Source of the DNA: Loxodes magnus
Taxonomy: Eukaryota; Ciliophora; Karyorelictea; Loxodida; Loxodidae
NCBI GenBank assembly: GCA_946699065.1
Contig: CAMPDV010000308.1
Location: 248,001 to 312,000 of the forward strand
Length of the DNA: 64,000 nucleotides
Direction of reading: 5' to 3'
Part shown: one piece after another, positions 25,076-38,851 of the stretch
How the letters are laid out: each line of letters begins with the position of its first letter
How positions within the stretch are numbered: the first letter of the stretch is position 1
Position numbers and translations under genes: made by a program
Notes under the pieces: generated by a model
The model's input: the letters and a program-made list of their open reading frames with translations, nothing else
Databases searched by the model: none
Told to the model about the DNA's origin: nothing

Positions 25076-28000
25076 ACAGATTTATAAGATTAAAATACAT
25101 TTTAAAGCTTAAAATATTAAGAAATGAATTATTAAGATTCTAATTATTTAATATTATTAATCCTCTTTTTAATAAAGAATTTTGATATTTTGATATAATA
25201 ATAATTATTATTAATATTATGCAAAACATATAAAAAGATATAAATATATGCAAAATAAAAGAGCATAGAAGAACTTTAAATATTTATTATAGTAAATAAA
25301 CTTAAAAAAATAAATTCTAACAGTTTTAATTTAATCATAGTTAGAAGCAGCAAAAATCACAATAATTCCTTAAAAATAATTTAGAAATAATGATAAATTA
25401 ACTCTCACTTTACTATTTAAATATCTTTTTTCTTAAATGATTAAATAAGTAAAATTTAATTAAGAAAATATTTTTGTTTAAAGATTAAATTAAATAAAGT
25501 AATAATAAATTTATAAACTTATAATAAATAGATAATTTTAATCTAATAGTTAGTTTAAATTATTATATAAGAAATAATTTGGTTAAAATTTTAGCTTTAA
25601 AGAAATATAAAAGGAATTTTAATCAAAAATTATATCAGTTTTATAATAATTTAATAATTTAAATTTCTATAAAAAATAATCAAAATTATAATTTAAATAA
25701 TCAAATTTTGTTATTAAAGATTTCAACAAATAAATATATTTTATCTTAAATAATTATATATTTAAAATAAAATACATTTCTGATAGTAATTAAAGTTAAA
25801 AATTTTTTTTTTGTTATTTCCTTAAAATTTGAAAATGGAAATTTTTTTTAAGAATATAAGATTTAAATATATTTAATAATAATATTAAAAAATATTTAAT
25901 TTTCGTTATTTAGAAATTATGTTGTATTTGAATGATATGTAAATCTTAGAATGCAAATTCTGTAAAATTAAATTATTATTCTTATAAATTTAAATGTATA
26001 GAGAAATTTTTTATTTTGATATCTTAATTTCTGCTTCATTTCAAAATTTGTCAATTTTCTTTCAAAGTTTTAAAAATGTGACTTTAAGTTTTAAACAGAA
26101 GCAATTTAATGATACAGTTTTTTGAAACTACTCAGCAAAATGGGATTTTATTTTATTTATCTTCAATTTTAAGCATATATTTTCAGGCAGAAAAGGAATG
26201 AATTTTTAAAAAAATTAGGAAGCATTATATCGAAAAATCTTTCTTCCCTCAGAATTCATTTTATTTTTATTCCAAATTTCATAAACTCGAATAAACTTTT
26301 TGATCGAATTTGTTACTCAGCAAAAATTTAAAATTATAAAGTATATAATAAGCAGAATAAAAAGATCTTGCTTATTAATTTTAATCATATTTATATATTA
26401 AATATAATAATATCTGCAATCTATCTTAATGACCTTTTTAAATATATTTATTTAAATAGCTTTACATATTATTAAATAAGTACACTATTAATTTATAAGC
26501 TTATACTATCTAAGAATTAGAATAGAAATATAATTATACATACCCATGTTAAAAATCTTTGATATCTCAATTAATTAATTAAATTGATTAATCAACGATT
26601 ATTGAAGCAATTTTTTATGATTTATAGCATTTAAATAAATAAGTTTTAATTATTTTATCTAGTTATTTTTTTATTTCTTATTAGAGATAATAAATTACTA
26701 TAGTATAATAAATTAAAACTTTTTATTTAATTAATTTATGTAGTTTGATATACAGTTAATTAGGAATATATACTTATAAATATTTTTTATTACTCCTTTA
26801 GTTTTTAATTTCATCATTTATTTATTTTGGTATTTTTAGTATTTCATTACTTACAATAATTTTATCAGTTGCATCGTTTTTAGTTTCAATTTATAATTAA
26901 TAAGTTTAAGTCTTTTTTAAATTATACTGAAAATGTGGCATTAAAATTCCAATTTTATAATATCAACATTCAAGTAACCTATGAAATTTAATAACTTACA
27001 GTATAATTAAAAGATATTGTTCATATATAGTATTAAATTAAATTGATTTACATAGATTTTATTATCTTTTAAATACCTTTTAAAATAATTAATTCTTAGT
27101 ATATATAAGTTATATTTGAGGATATTAAGAAATAGTTTATTTTACTATTTATAAGTTAAAAAATGAAATTGAAGGAAGGTTGAATTTATGTATTTAATTA
27201 TTGGAAAAAAAAGAGACTTAAAATTTGCTAGCGGGAGTTTATGAAGACCAAAGTGTTTAATATAACAAAAAATTGAGATTTTTTAATAAATAAGAGAAAA
27301 ATATGCATATATAAAATGAATATCGTAAATAAAGTATAATCTTTATAATTTTAAGTTAATTGTTTTTAACTATAAAAACTCTAAAAATTAAGACAGTAAA
27401 TAAGTTGAAATAACGTTCTGAAATTACACCTATATCTTAAACCAAAATATCTCTTATAAAGAAGCTTAAAAAATAATTACATTTTTAAAAAAGAAAAATA
27501 TAAAGAGAAAAATATCTACTTAAAAATGAAAATTAAGCATACTTTCCTAATAAATTTATTTATGAAGATTTTCTTAAAATAATTTTAAATAAAAGTAAGA
27601 ATTAATCTGTATAATAGCGTAAAGTTGGTTTGTTTTTGTTTACAAATTGATCTGACACAAGGTAAAAACTTTCATTCCATTGACAACTGGAATATCGGAT
27701 GAGAAAGCAAGAATTAATGGACATATCAATAAATTCTTTGAGAAAGGAGAACTTTTCAAACATTAAAACTTTCAAACTTCAATCAAAAAGTAAACTTTAC
27801 TTGGTCTGAATAAAAATTAAAAAAATTATTAATTATAAAAATTAGATTATTTAAATTTCTGATTTTGTCAAAAAATTATTAGAATATTGTTGATCTAATT
27901 TATAAAATATTTTATTTATAATTTGATTTTAATTATCTAGTTAACTTACATTTTTTATGCTTTTATGAATTTTCTTTTTAAATTCTGATTTAAATTTTTT

Positions 28001-28449
28001 TTATTTTATTTCAAACTTAAAAGTGTTTTATTTAACTTTTTCATATTATTTCATAGAATATTAAAGCATTAATGGTCAATATTAAAACTAAAGCAAAAAT
28101 TATTAAAGAGATATCCAAATTCTTTGTTGTTTAGCATCTTTTACTTCAAGATTTATAGCTTATCTATTTTTAAATTGAAATATTCAAATACATTTTTTTA
28201 TTCTTTATAATTCATATTGTTTGAATTTTAATAATAATAGCAATAAATTATAAGATCTTCAATATTAGAAATATTTTGCCATATTTGTATTCTTATTGGA
28301 AAATAATCATGCAAATTATGCTAAAATTAAAAATTTCTACTTTTTTAATCATGATTCTATTTTACTCTCATCTTGATAAGGACTTGATTAACTGATTAAA
28401 TCTATTTATGGGTTTCTATTAATATAATCTGTTTTTTCTTCATTCTAGT
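25076..28449. other. Very AT-rich stretch, no gene recognised
   Basis: Dominated by A/T runs, and scanning both strands gave no domain. Upstream parts of the two flanking LINE remnants could be hidden here, but I cannot recognise them. Confidence 0.45.
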
Positions 28450-29085
28450 CTTTAAAAATATTTTAATTATCTTCGAAATAATTCTTGATGAGATATTTTT
28501 ATCTACTTTAATCCTCATATTTTTGTAAATTATTTATTAATATAGTTTGATTCTAATAAAAATAGTCTTTTACAATCTTTTCATTAATTATTTTATGTTT
28601 ATTAAAATTCTTAAAAAATTATATATAAAGTTTAAAGTTGAAATGTGCTAAAATGTACAAATTCTTATCTACATAAACAAAGCTTATTAAATTAAGTATT
28701 GATATATCGCTGATTCAGTTCATATTAAAATTTATAAGTATAAATTCTTAGTTTATAGATTGAGATAGTTTCTTGAATTAGATGTCTAGCATATTTAGTG
28801 TATGCTAATAAAGGAAAATCTTTTTTAATTAATTTCTATTTAGATAATAAATCTTTTTGTTGTTGACATTGCTGCATTCCGTTGAAAGTATGCTTAGAAG
28901 GATTTTTTTAGATTTAAATATTGAGGTGTTTTCTAAACTCTTTGAAATCATAAGTTCTTTAAATATCTAAATCGTATTTTTAATGCTTCTACTATATATT
29001 TCGTAGGGAAGTTAAATTTATTGTATTTTTGAGGTAAAAAGGCTATATCCGAATTAGGATTTTCATAAATAAATCTAGTTATTTT
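28450..29085 (-). mobile_element. LINE ORF2 C-terminal remnant, copy 3
   Basis: Begins on the minus strand with NPNSDIAFLPQKYNKFNF, matching the same position in the copies at 24.3-25.1 kb and 58.2 kb. A degraded Cys block (LCLCRQEFVHF) appears further on. Its DNA also aligns with copy 2 (for example TTTTTGTTGTTG in both). It is more decayed than copy 2 and lies just outside duplication unit B. Confidence 0.5.
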
Positions 29086-29509
29086 CTAGCGAAAACACAT
29101 AAATTTTTATTTCGAAGAATGGATAAATAGAAGCAAATTAAAAAATATTATCTAAGAAGGTAAAATTATAACTTCCATATATGAAGAGTAACTTGTTTTG
29201 GAATTAATTATTAAAATACTCATATTTGAATAATTAAGAATGGGGAGTGAAGATATAAAATTTAAAGAAAAGAAGGATCTAGTAACCTTAATCTTTTTCG
29301 AGATATTATAAATTTGAGAGGAACTAAGGATATATGGTGCTTAATTGTTTTAATTAAATATAGAAAGGAAAATGATGTATTAAAAGTATAAACTTTCATT
29401 CTTTTCACTTTAATAAGATATTGTTTATTTGATTTAGTTACAGATATCCTTTTTAGAAATACAAAATTTTAAGGTAAAAGAATAAAAATAAATTTATAAA
29501 ATGTTGACT

Positions 29510-30781
29510 TCATGTATTAAAGAATATTTTTGAACTTGTTGACCAATCAGCGAGAAGATTACCATCAACATAGTTTTTAGCGTTAAGTAGAAAGTCATTC
29601 AATACGAAAACGATGCCAGTTACTATAACATTTCTTTTACTTTCTGTTCTCATAATTAGATTAGTAGTTTGAGTGTCCCTAACTTCAACTCTTCACTCTG
29701 GCTAAGCAGGCTCTCCTTCTATTGGTTCATATTTGTAAGTGGTAGGATCATAAGATTTGAAACTTCCCTTTTTGACTCTGGCCTGTATTAATATACGCCA
29801 ACTGTCTTTATGAGCTGTGATCTTTTCCGAGTAACATTCATCAGCAGCATAAAAAATACTTGGAGATAAAAAGATAGCTTTCGCCCAATTTTATATTCCG
29901 AAATGAGTTTCATCTAATTTATAATGACCGGAAGGAGGTTTTATAAATTATCCGTTTAGTGTTTTTTATCCGCTACAGACAAGGCCACTCTACATAATCG
30001 ATTCAAGATAGGCATATTTCGTTCCATGCCAAGCAGGATCCCAATCATACTAAAATTCCGAGCTATTTACGATCGCTCTGGAAGTGGAATCTTAATTCTA
30101 GAAATTGCGGAGAATCCTAATTCCAATAGTATTTTAACCATGAGTGATAAGCTTGACATTAGTGCCCAATCCATTAGAAATAAGTTTAGAAGCGAGAGAA
30201 TCAATTTTATCGTTCATTCCTGTTGTAATTATTTATTCAATGACTGTTGTTTTTGCTTCATTAAGAGCCGTTCCGTTTCATTTGTTTTTAATTCGAGTAT
30301 CTACTCCATATTGAATCAAAAGTTCAACTATAGCTTAATGACCATAAAATGCTGCGGCATGAAGTGGTGTACTTCCACATTAGTGAAGTTCATTCACACT
30401 AGCACCCATCTTTAGAGCAAGTTAGCAAACGTCAAAATATCCTGATCTAGCTGCTATATATAGTACAGTTCTGCCAAGCTCGTCGTTTTCGTCAACATCA
30501 TCTAGAAATTATCGACACTATTTCAAAAATCTAACATTTCCAATTAGAGCATAATAGAAATTGGGCTTAAATTTTTTATTTCTATCTAAGCAATATTCAC
30601 ACGCCAAAGTAGCACGTCTTCTCATATCTCTGTCTGAACTAGAAATTTTGCTTCTAAAAGAGGATTTTGTTTTACCTTCACTAACATCAGAAGGAATTTA
30701 TAGAATTTTGAACGGATTTGCTCTGATTAAACTATCCTCAGGATCCACATTATATAGATAAGAATAAGATTTTTCTACCAT
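29510..30781 (-). CDS. Ankyrin-repeat protein with ADP-ribosyltransferase-like domain, copy B
   Basis: 423 residues, the same length as copy A with no gaps, ATG at 30781 and TGA at 29512-29510. Ankyrin repeats (GRTVLYIAARSGYFDVCQ) and the HGT-bearing C-terminal domain (DPAWHGTKYAYLESIMQSGL, NWAKAIFLSPSIFYAADEC) are retained. Most residues equal copy A; the N-terminal 50 residues differ most. It uses TGA as Trp at residue 168 (30280-30278), where copy A has TGG, and at residue 363, where copy A has Tyr. Open frame and conserved motifs in both copies imply that both were kept by selection. Downstream flank after the TGA is still alignable to copy A for a short way. Confidence 0.8.
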
Positions 30782-31661
30782 TTAATAACTAAGCACTTTA
30801 AAGCAAACTTAATTAGTAGACATAAACACTAAAACATTCTCATAGCGATAATCATAATTTATTCTAAAATAAATCAGTTAGAAGCTTTATTTTTTCTTCA
30901 TAATAATATATTTATTTTATGATATCGCCTCACTTTATGTCAGTTAAATGTTTAAATTATGACAAGATTAATTAAATGTTGGTTATACTTTATTAGATTT
31001 TTTGATATTTTATATATTTGCTATTCATAATTTTTATTTGCCTTCCTATAAATATGAGGTGTTTATATAAAGTGTTTTTCGCTTTTAAATGTGTTGCTGA
31101 GCAAAGTAATAAAAAATGCTTGTAGGAAAATTAAACTTTGATGGTTGATAAATAAAAAGGGTAGTTAATATAAATTAAGGTATTGTTATAGTTTGTTGCT
31201 GGAAAGCTTGATTTTAATATGAGTAGAGTAATATATCAAAGCGGAAAAATTATAGGGCATTAAATATAATCCAAAGCTCTTGCTAGTAACAGATATGTTG
31301 AATTTTAATCGCTTTAAGCTCTAGATCAATGTTTCTGCTACTCAGAAAATTGGATAAAGTTATAAAATAATCTCAAAACATTTGTGCCTTATACCCCAAC
31401 TTATATAAGAAGTAAGATAGTAGATTTAGTGAAAAAGATGAGATGATTTTCATTAAAATAAAAAGAGAAGATGGTTATAGAAAAAATAAGCTCCAGAAGA
31501 TAGTAGAGGAAATATATAAATAGAGTAAAAAATCAGAAAATAAAGATAGAGGATAGTGACTATAGCTAGATTTTAAACCTTTATTTATTAAATAATAATT
31601 AAATTATTTTGTCCACATTAAAAGATTAATTTATAAGCATCTAAATATGTGGAAAATTATT

Positions 31662-31962
31662 TTTTGTTATTAAATAAAATAAAATAAAATAGATAAATTT
31701 GCCTTTCAGCTTTATCGAACCTATGCAAGGGTTCAATTTTTTGCTTCTTTCTACGGTGCCATTTATATAATACTTATCATTCCTCAAGAAAGGTTAGATA
31801 GGGTGAGATTAAAATGGAAGGATTTGCCCTCAAAGCTGAAATCTTCCAAACAATGTTGGTATTCATTATTAAATGTGCCCTCCACTTGCTTGAAAGTGTA
31901 CTATCAGAGTCCATAGTTAATTTCCAGCTATCTTACCTTTTTTATATATTCTTTTTTCATAG
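31662..31962 (-). mobile_element. Short retroposon-like insertion in unit B
   Basis: Absent from the matching place in unit A (near 16165), so an empty site is available. In minus orientation it is GC-richer than its surroundings and contains an ATG in ATAAATGGCACCG, the same type of start as the ORF1 genes at 6894 and 56764 (protein MAPQKEAKNWTLAQVRQ). It ends in a TATTTTATTTTATTTTATTT tail. It looks like the 5' end of an ORF1-type element attached to a tail. It could also be a non-autonomous derivative. Confidence 0.5.
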
Positions 31963-34499
31963 TTATAATTAAACAGTCTAATGATAATTTAAATATAAAA
32001 TACCAATCATTATGCTATTAAGTTAATGATAATAGGTAATAAAGAGAATAAATCCCTATAATTTATTTAGCATTCAAAGCTGAAAAATTAAATATATTGA
32101 AACAAGCAAATTAAAAATTATAGAGACTATAAAAAATATCTAGTTTTAAACTCATTAATATTAGGGTATTCTATGAGCAGATATACTAAATAAATACAAA
32201 GTTGATTAAGACTATAATAAAAGCTTAATGAGCGTCTAAATTCAAATAATAGTAGCTATTAATAATTTACTAATACTTATGCAATATAACTCCTGTTCGA
32301 ACATAATCTTTATCCATATAATGCAATTAATAAACTTTACCTTCATAATAGATTTATACCCGTTAAATATTGAAATATATACTAGAAAATATACTTAGAT
32401 AGCTTAAATAATAACTATAAAAAGTATATGTAGTACATTAGAATGAAACAAGAATAAAAATAATTAGATGAGATTCTTTAAAAATCTTAGTATCAAAAGG
32501 AAAATTAAGTTTAGATAATGAATATTAAATATAATTATATAGCTTTTTTTATTGTTCAATTTAGACCTTACTTAAATATAATTAACTGAGGGTAAAATTG
32601 TTAGCTAAGATCTAGAAAATAATGCAAGTAGAAGTTAAAAATAAGATTTATAAGAAGACTGCTTACCTTTACAAGCATTTTGAATCATTCTAAACGATTA
32701 GGTGGTTTATTATAAAGGCAGAAAATAATAAAACATTTGAGCTTATGTATTTTAATGATTGAACTATAATGCTGTTAATAATAATTTAGAGATAAAAAGT
32801 AATAAATTTAGTTATATAAAAGATAATTATAAATATAAGAGGAATTTATAAAATCAGGTATGCATCAAAAAGATGATTGAAATACTTTAGGAAATAATTT
32901 ACCTTTAAATTTTTTCAAAGTAAAAGGCTGCATTTAAGTATTTAGGCGTAAAAATTTGAATCTTTGAGATTTAAATTTTATGTGATTTTTTACACTTTCT
33001 AAGCCGAATGTAGAAGTAGTTTAACTTCTGAAGAATTCATAGAGAAATTATAGTTTTTTTGGTAAGAACTTACTAGTCATACTATCTATTATTCAAAGGC
33101 TTTAAAGAAGCTTCTCACTTTTGAAAAGTCTTAAATATAAATTGCAATAGAATAGCTTACATTGTATTTGGTTATCAAGTTCTTAAATAAGCCTTCTAGA
33201 AGATAAATAAGTGAATGATATTATTTATAGTAAAAGTCTTGTTATACAGAATATTACATGGCATTTTTTAAATAAAAAGAACTTAGTAGAGTCGAGATAG
33301 TCTTAGTTCTTGTAAATTATTGCATAATATTTTTTAAAGCAACACCAAGTATAAAAGAAGGTTGAGGATGATTATGTCAATCTCTTTTTAAGGCAGAAAA
33401 TGCAAAAAACATTTAATGAAAGAAAGTTAATATTTTATAATTATGAAAAATTTTAGACAAATCAATCAAGATTATAGCAAATAGAAGATTAGCTAATTAC
33501 TAAAGCAATATTTTAATTTTTTATTCTAATATGAGTAAATTAAAAAGCACAAATAATTTTTTTAATTTAAAACAAAAAATTCAAGTATAGCTTTATAATA
33601 ATTTTATAAATATCTATAAATATCTTATTTAAAGTAAGTTTCTAAATATTTGAAATAATAATTCTCAAGCATAGTAAAATATTTATTATTTTGTCGTTTA
33701 AATTCGGGAAAAAAATTAAATTATAGAATTTTTTATTCCTAAAAGATTTAGATTTATACTCTTAGCAATCATTATAAGATTTATAATCCTATTCTAAATA
33801 CAAACTCTAATATTACCACCTAAGTTTTATAAAGATTTTAGAAGTCAACGAAGTTTGAAATTATTATAGTTTGTATCTTATTCTTTGTTATAAGACAAAA
33901 CTTACAATTTATAATAAAAAGAAGTTAATTTGTGGTATTGGTGGTTTGGTTAATGATTCAGATTGTTGAATAGTCTCATTTTAGCAGAATCAAGTTCAGA
34001 AAATTCCTTTTTAAAGCCTTAAAAAATTTGATTTGAATAAGATAAAAATAAGTTTAAAACCTAAAATTAGAAGTTCAAAGTTTAAGAATTATAGTTCTAA
34101 ATATTAATTATATTTAAACTGTAAATTCTTAGAAAGAGACTGATTTATTTTAATCAAAGATTATTGTTATAGAATGCTATTAGGTAATAAAACAATCTAC
34201 ATGCAAATAAAATTTAATTTTAAACTAGTCTGTAAAAATTTAATTGTATGATTTAGTCAAAAAGAATCAGTAAATCATCACAAAAGATTCAATAAATAAT
34301 GAATTTGGATTTTTAATTAAAGGTTATTTAAAATATAATATTTTACCCTTTATTTATACAATTTGAAGCAGATTAAATCAAATCTTGCAAACCTTAAAAT
34401 TTTCTCCTTTAATTTTCTTTGTATCTTAGCAAATATAACTTAATTATTAATCTATAGAGTTAATTTTTCGTTTAATTTATTTAATCTTAAATAAATTGG
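31963..34499. other. Upstream block of unit B, decayed sequence
   Basis: Aligns piecewise to 16.2-18.4 kb of unit A with many indels, and no common reading frame survives. No gene is called. The last ~900 bp are AT-rich. Confidence 0.4.
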
Positions 34500-34722
34500 A
34501 CTATAAAGTGCTAAGCACTCTCGATGATGCCTTCTAATAGAGCAAGGTCGGATTTATGCCTCAAAAGACTTAATCCACTGGTATTTTTCATCAACTGTTA
34601 CTTAATGCCTCCAGTTCTTTCCTGCTTAGTTCCTGCCAAGATTCTTGCTCAGTTCATCGCTACTGAAGTACTTCCTGGTACAAGAATATAAGTTAGTTGG
34701 AGGATTGCTCGTCCCTACTAAA
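34500..34722 (-). mobile_element. SINE-like short retroposon, copy S3
   Basis: Shares AGGAAGTACTTCAG and GAGCAAGAATCTTGGCAG with copy S2, begins near GTAGGGACGAGCAATCCTCC in minus orientation and ends at a shortened stem-loop (about 34503-34535). About 110 bp shorter than S2, mainly before the stem-loop. Confidence 0.55.
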
Positions 34723-36402
34723 AATAAATATATATCAATAATAATAATAAATACTTTCTAAATTTAAAGTTATAAGTTAAATAATACTTTTACTTTAATA
34801 TTTTCTCTTAATTTTTATTATTTATAATATTATTCTTAATTAATAATATCTGCTAGAATATATTTTTCAGTTCTATTATCAGATTCATTAGCGAACAAAT
34901 CACTAATTTTTATACTTCATTTATTAATTTTTTCTATCTAATCAATTTTTATTTTATAGAAAATTGCTATTAAGCATGGTTAAAATAAAATGATATATTT
35001 CTAGTTTATAAACAATTTATTAAAAGCTTAATGAAAGTATTCATTTATAAAGTTAATCTTTTAATCAAAAAATTTTTATTTAATTAATTTTTTATTTCTA
35101 AATAAGGAACAATAATGAATCATTTACTAACTCTAATTTGAATTTCTATTTTACTTGTTAGAAATATAAGGCTAGTTTAGGTTTCTCTGAAATAGCATAA
35201 ATTTAAATAATAGTTTTAATATGCTATATTAAATTCATAAGTATAAATTTAGTAATAAAATAAAGTATAATGTTAATTGAAAAAAATTTATTAGTTTTTC
35301 CTATTTCTGTTAAAAATTAAAAAAATTTAGAAATTAATTTACTTTTCATGGTAAGATTATGAAAAAACCATATCATAATTGGAAATCTAGAAATAAAGAA
35401 TCGTACTGATTTATTTTTTCAAAATTTGTAGCATTGACTGGAAAATATAACCGTCAATGTTTTTTCACTCTGTATTAAAGTAAATAAAAAAGATAGTTTA
35501 TGTTATATATTTACTAAAAAGGATCGATAAGTTTTATTGTGCTTATATTAGCTAATTTTTTTACTAAAAAGCATAAAATTAATTTTTATATTACTATGAA
35601 AATAAATTTTATTTCGAAAACTAATTTAAAAATTAAATTGCTTTCTAAGATATTAAAATATAGATAGATATAATATCACTCTAGCATTTTTCTTTAATTT
35701 TATTATATCAAATAAGTCTTAAGATTTACAAGCAGTATTTTATTATATAAAGCTTTGACAAAAGCCATTATTGTATAGAAACGAAAAATATTTTCCTATC
35801 AAGGATTATTTATATTATTTAAATTAATTAAGTATATATTTTTTTATTCTAGCAAATTTTAATTAAAATTTTGCTAAATATTTTTTTTGCATTTTTTATA
35901 ATTTTTACATAAATTAAATTATTTTCTAATTCCAAATCCATTTCTATTCTACTATAGTAAAAAGTTTATAAATATATAAAATAAAATATGTTTTATGTAT
36001 ATTTTATGATTATTATTAAATAATAAAATTTAATCATTTATTATTTATTATTGATAGGATTTTGATTTATTTTTATAGATAGTCAACTTAAAATTATTTC
36101 TTCTCTGTTTAAAGTAATTATTACGATACTTTTTTAATTTTATATTGTCATTATTTGTTATATTTATTCCTTGTATTATTTTCCTTATGATATTGATAAG
36201 ATATTATTATTTTTCTTATTCTCATATTTAGGCAAAATGAAAACAATTTTATTATATATTTAGCTATCATATTATATCTAATTATATATAAGATGCAAGA
36301 ATATTTTTATTTATATGATTGATTTATCAAAATTTAAACTAAAAATTGTTTTCGACTATTTAATTGTTAGAATGATTTCTCTCAAAAGACATTAATTTCG
36401 CA
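34723..36402. other. AT-rich intergenic
   Basis: No gene or repeat recognised on either strand; highly AT-rich with homopolymer runs. Ends at the putative signal-peptide start at 36403. Confidence 0.45.
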
Positions 36403-38851
36403 ATGTTCATCATAGTACTATCTCTTTCTCAATCATTCTTTGCAACATATTCTTATTCAGCTTTTTCCGACGTAAATAACCCTCGTCTTCTTTCAAGTAA
36501 CATTTTGTGGAATATTTTTATTTATAAATCCAAAATTCTAATTTATAGGTTTTTAAATAGTTATGTAAATTTGATCATATACTATGAGACACCTTAAATC
36601 ATAATTTTCAACCTTTTTTTAAGTAATTTCTTTATATCTATATAGAAATATAGATCATAATATGTTCAAAATTATCAAATCTTCCACTCATACAAAAAGG
36701 AAACTCAACAGAGTAATGATGATCATTGAGATCCTTGCGAAAACCTTATAATAGTAATATTATTTTATATATACTAATAATTTCTCTTCTAAATTGCTTA
36801 TTCGCTGTCGTATATGTAATATTAGGAAATTTTTGGATATTTTGAAATTATTAAGTGTATATTTTTGGAGTAGGCATTTTATTCATGTTCAGTTTGCGGT
36901 TGTGTAAAATTAATCCTCAATTTTGTCTTTCACATACCATTAAAGCCTTTATGCCTTAATTGTGTTCCTAACAATTTAGTTCGATATTACAAAATGCAGA
37001 TAATGGTCGATTTATCTTTCATGATTAAATCAAGTGATATTTAATAGACATGAAGGAAAACATTACTTATATCCTTTTATTATCTGCCAACATATCTAAT
37101 TGCATTAGACAAAGGTGGCATGGTTTATTATCGTGAGCATTTATCAATCAAATCTATTTTATTTGTTGATACATTGTCTTTCTGTATCTTATATTATTTT
37201 ATCAATAAATCCTTATTTAATATCTATTATATACATTAGATTCAATAATCTTACAAGATGTAATTCTATACTTTAAACATTCAATTATTTTATTTCTCTC
37301 ATTCCAACAATTACTAATATTTAGTTCTCTATAACATTATTTTCCTCAATAAATTACTATATTCTTATTTTATTTTATTAATTTATAGTTTATTTTAAAT
37401 TCTATAAATAATAGCTTAAATAAGAATTTTTATTTATCTGTCTAATTTTATATGGATTATTTAATTTTATGTTCTTAATATTGGTATTTTTTATTCTTTT
37501 TAATCAATTACTTAATTAAACTTAATTTTAGTAGTGCTAATTAAGCATATTCTCTTTATTTCATTATACTGAAGTGGAATAAAGTTATATCTATTTTTTG
37601 GCTTACTAATAAAATATTTTTATACACCTTTTTTATTTACTATTTCTACAAAACATATTAGAAGCCTAAATTTTATATCCTTATCAATTTAATAAATATT
37701 TGCTTATAAAATTTATCAATAATATTAAATTGAAATCTTAAACCTTAAATTTGCTATATTTATTCACTTAAATAATAGCATTTTATAATTATTTAATTTT
37801 ACTAATGAAAGTGATAAATATTATTGCTTATTATATTTTTATATTTAATTAGCTTTGAAGTTTATATTTTTAGTTTTCTTTGGAATACTAAATTATGTAT
37901 TTACTCATTAGCTTTAAAATACTTACTTTTTATTTAAATTTATATAGATTTTCAACAGTAAAATGTATCAATTTAGTTAAATAATTAGAGTTTTAAATCA
38001 AGCTATTTTAAAACTAATATCTTTGTTCGTTTTTAAAAGGAACTATTAGATTATCCGTATTACTCTTATCATAGCTATTAAAATAAACTTTTATTGAAAG
38101 CTATTTTATGATTATATAATGGATATTGTGAGTTTGCTTATTTATATACATAATTAGTATTATAAGGTTTATTTTATAATGACTTAAAACAGAAAGTCAG
38201 CTAATTATAAATTAGTATATCCCTAAATGCGATTCTAATAGCTTTTCCTATTAGAAATTGCTTATGGAACATTTTCTTCTCTTATATAAATATAGGGATT
38301 AGTGGTTCCTTCAAAAGAATGATGCTTTTAAGCTTTTTAATTTTCTGTCTAACTACCTAGATATACTTAAATAATAAAAGAAATCTACTTATCTAAGTTT
38401 CGTTTTAAATTTATAAGCTGCATAATGGTTGCTATATTTTCCTCAGATTGAAAGTTGTTATATGCTTGATTTACCAGATTTAAATCATACTATATAATTA
38501 GTCTTCTCATTAAAACAAATATAGCTATACTTAATCATATAATTAAAGATCTATAATCTTCAGTATTTTATTAATGATAGATATTGGCCTGTAATTAATT
38601 GGATCTATCATTCTACCTTTTATGTATTAATATAATATATTATTCCTTTACATTTTTTATTATTTTTCCTTAATATATTTCTTCTTTATCAGTTAAGCTA
38701 TCAAATTTATCAACTTATCCTTTTGCGCTTTTATAACTACTATTTAGTTTTAATCTTTTTGTTTTGAAGTATTATTTTACCTGGATAGTAATCTTCTAAT
38801 ATTCTTTATAATCAAATTTAGTTTTAATAATGATATTTGTAATCAAATTAT
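36403..38851 (+). CDS. Putative multipass membrane protein, N-terminal part
   Basis: ATG at 36403 starts MFIIVLSLSQSFFATYSYSA, a plausible signal peptide or first membrane helix. The frame is protein-like to about 38.3 kb with only a few TGA codons (for example HWDPCEN and TWRKTLL contexts). It includes Cys-rich CSVCGCVK near 36.9 kb and NRKSANYKLVYPQMRFQQ near 38.2 kb. Near 38.31 kb the best frame changes by one base and continues with membrane-like FMYQYNILFLYIFYYF up to a TGA near 38849. Family not recognised. The sequence is hydrophobic and AT-rich, so part of the signal may be compositional. It may continue into the gene at 39990-42660. Confidence 0.4.

Larger units (their letters stand above)
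29220..34722. repeat. Segmental duplication, unit B
   Basis: Second copy of 13740-18765 in the same orientation, about 15.5 kb away. It contains the intact ankyrin/ART gene 29510-30781, the related upstream block and SINE-like copy S3. It is longer than unit A, partly through a ~300 bp insertion at about 31662-31962. Confidence 0.8.

Noticed and set aside
30026-30761. Two plus-strand ORFs across the ankyrin gene
   Set aside because: They lie antisense to the intact ankyrin/ART gene, which has a conserved paralogue in the minus frame.
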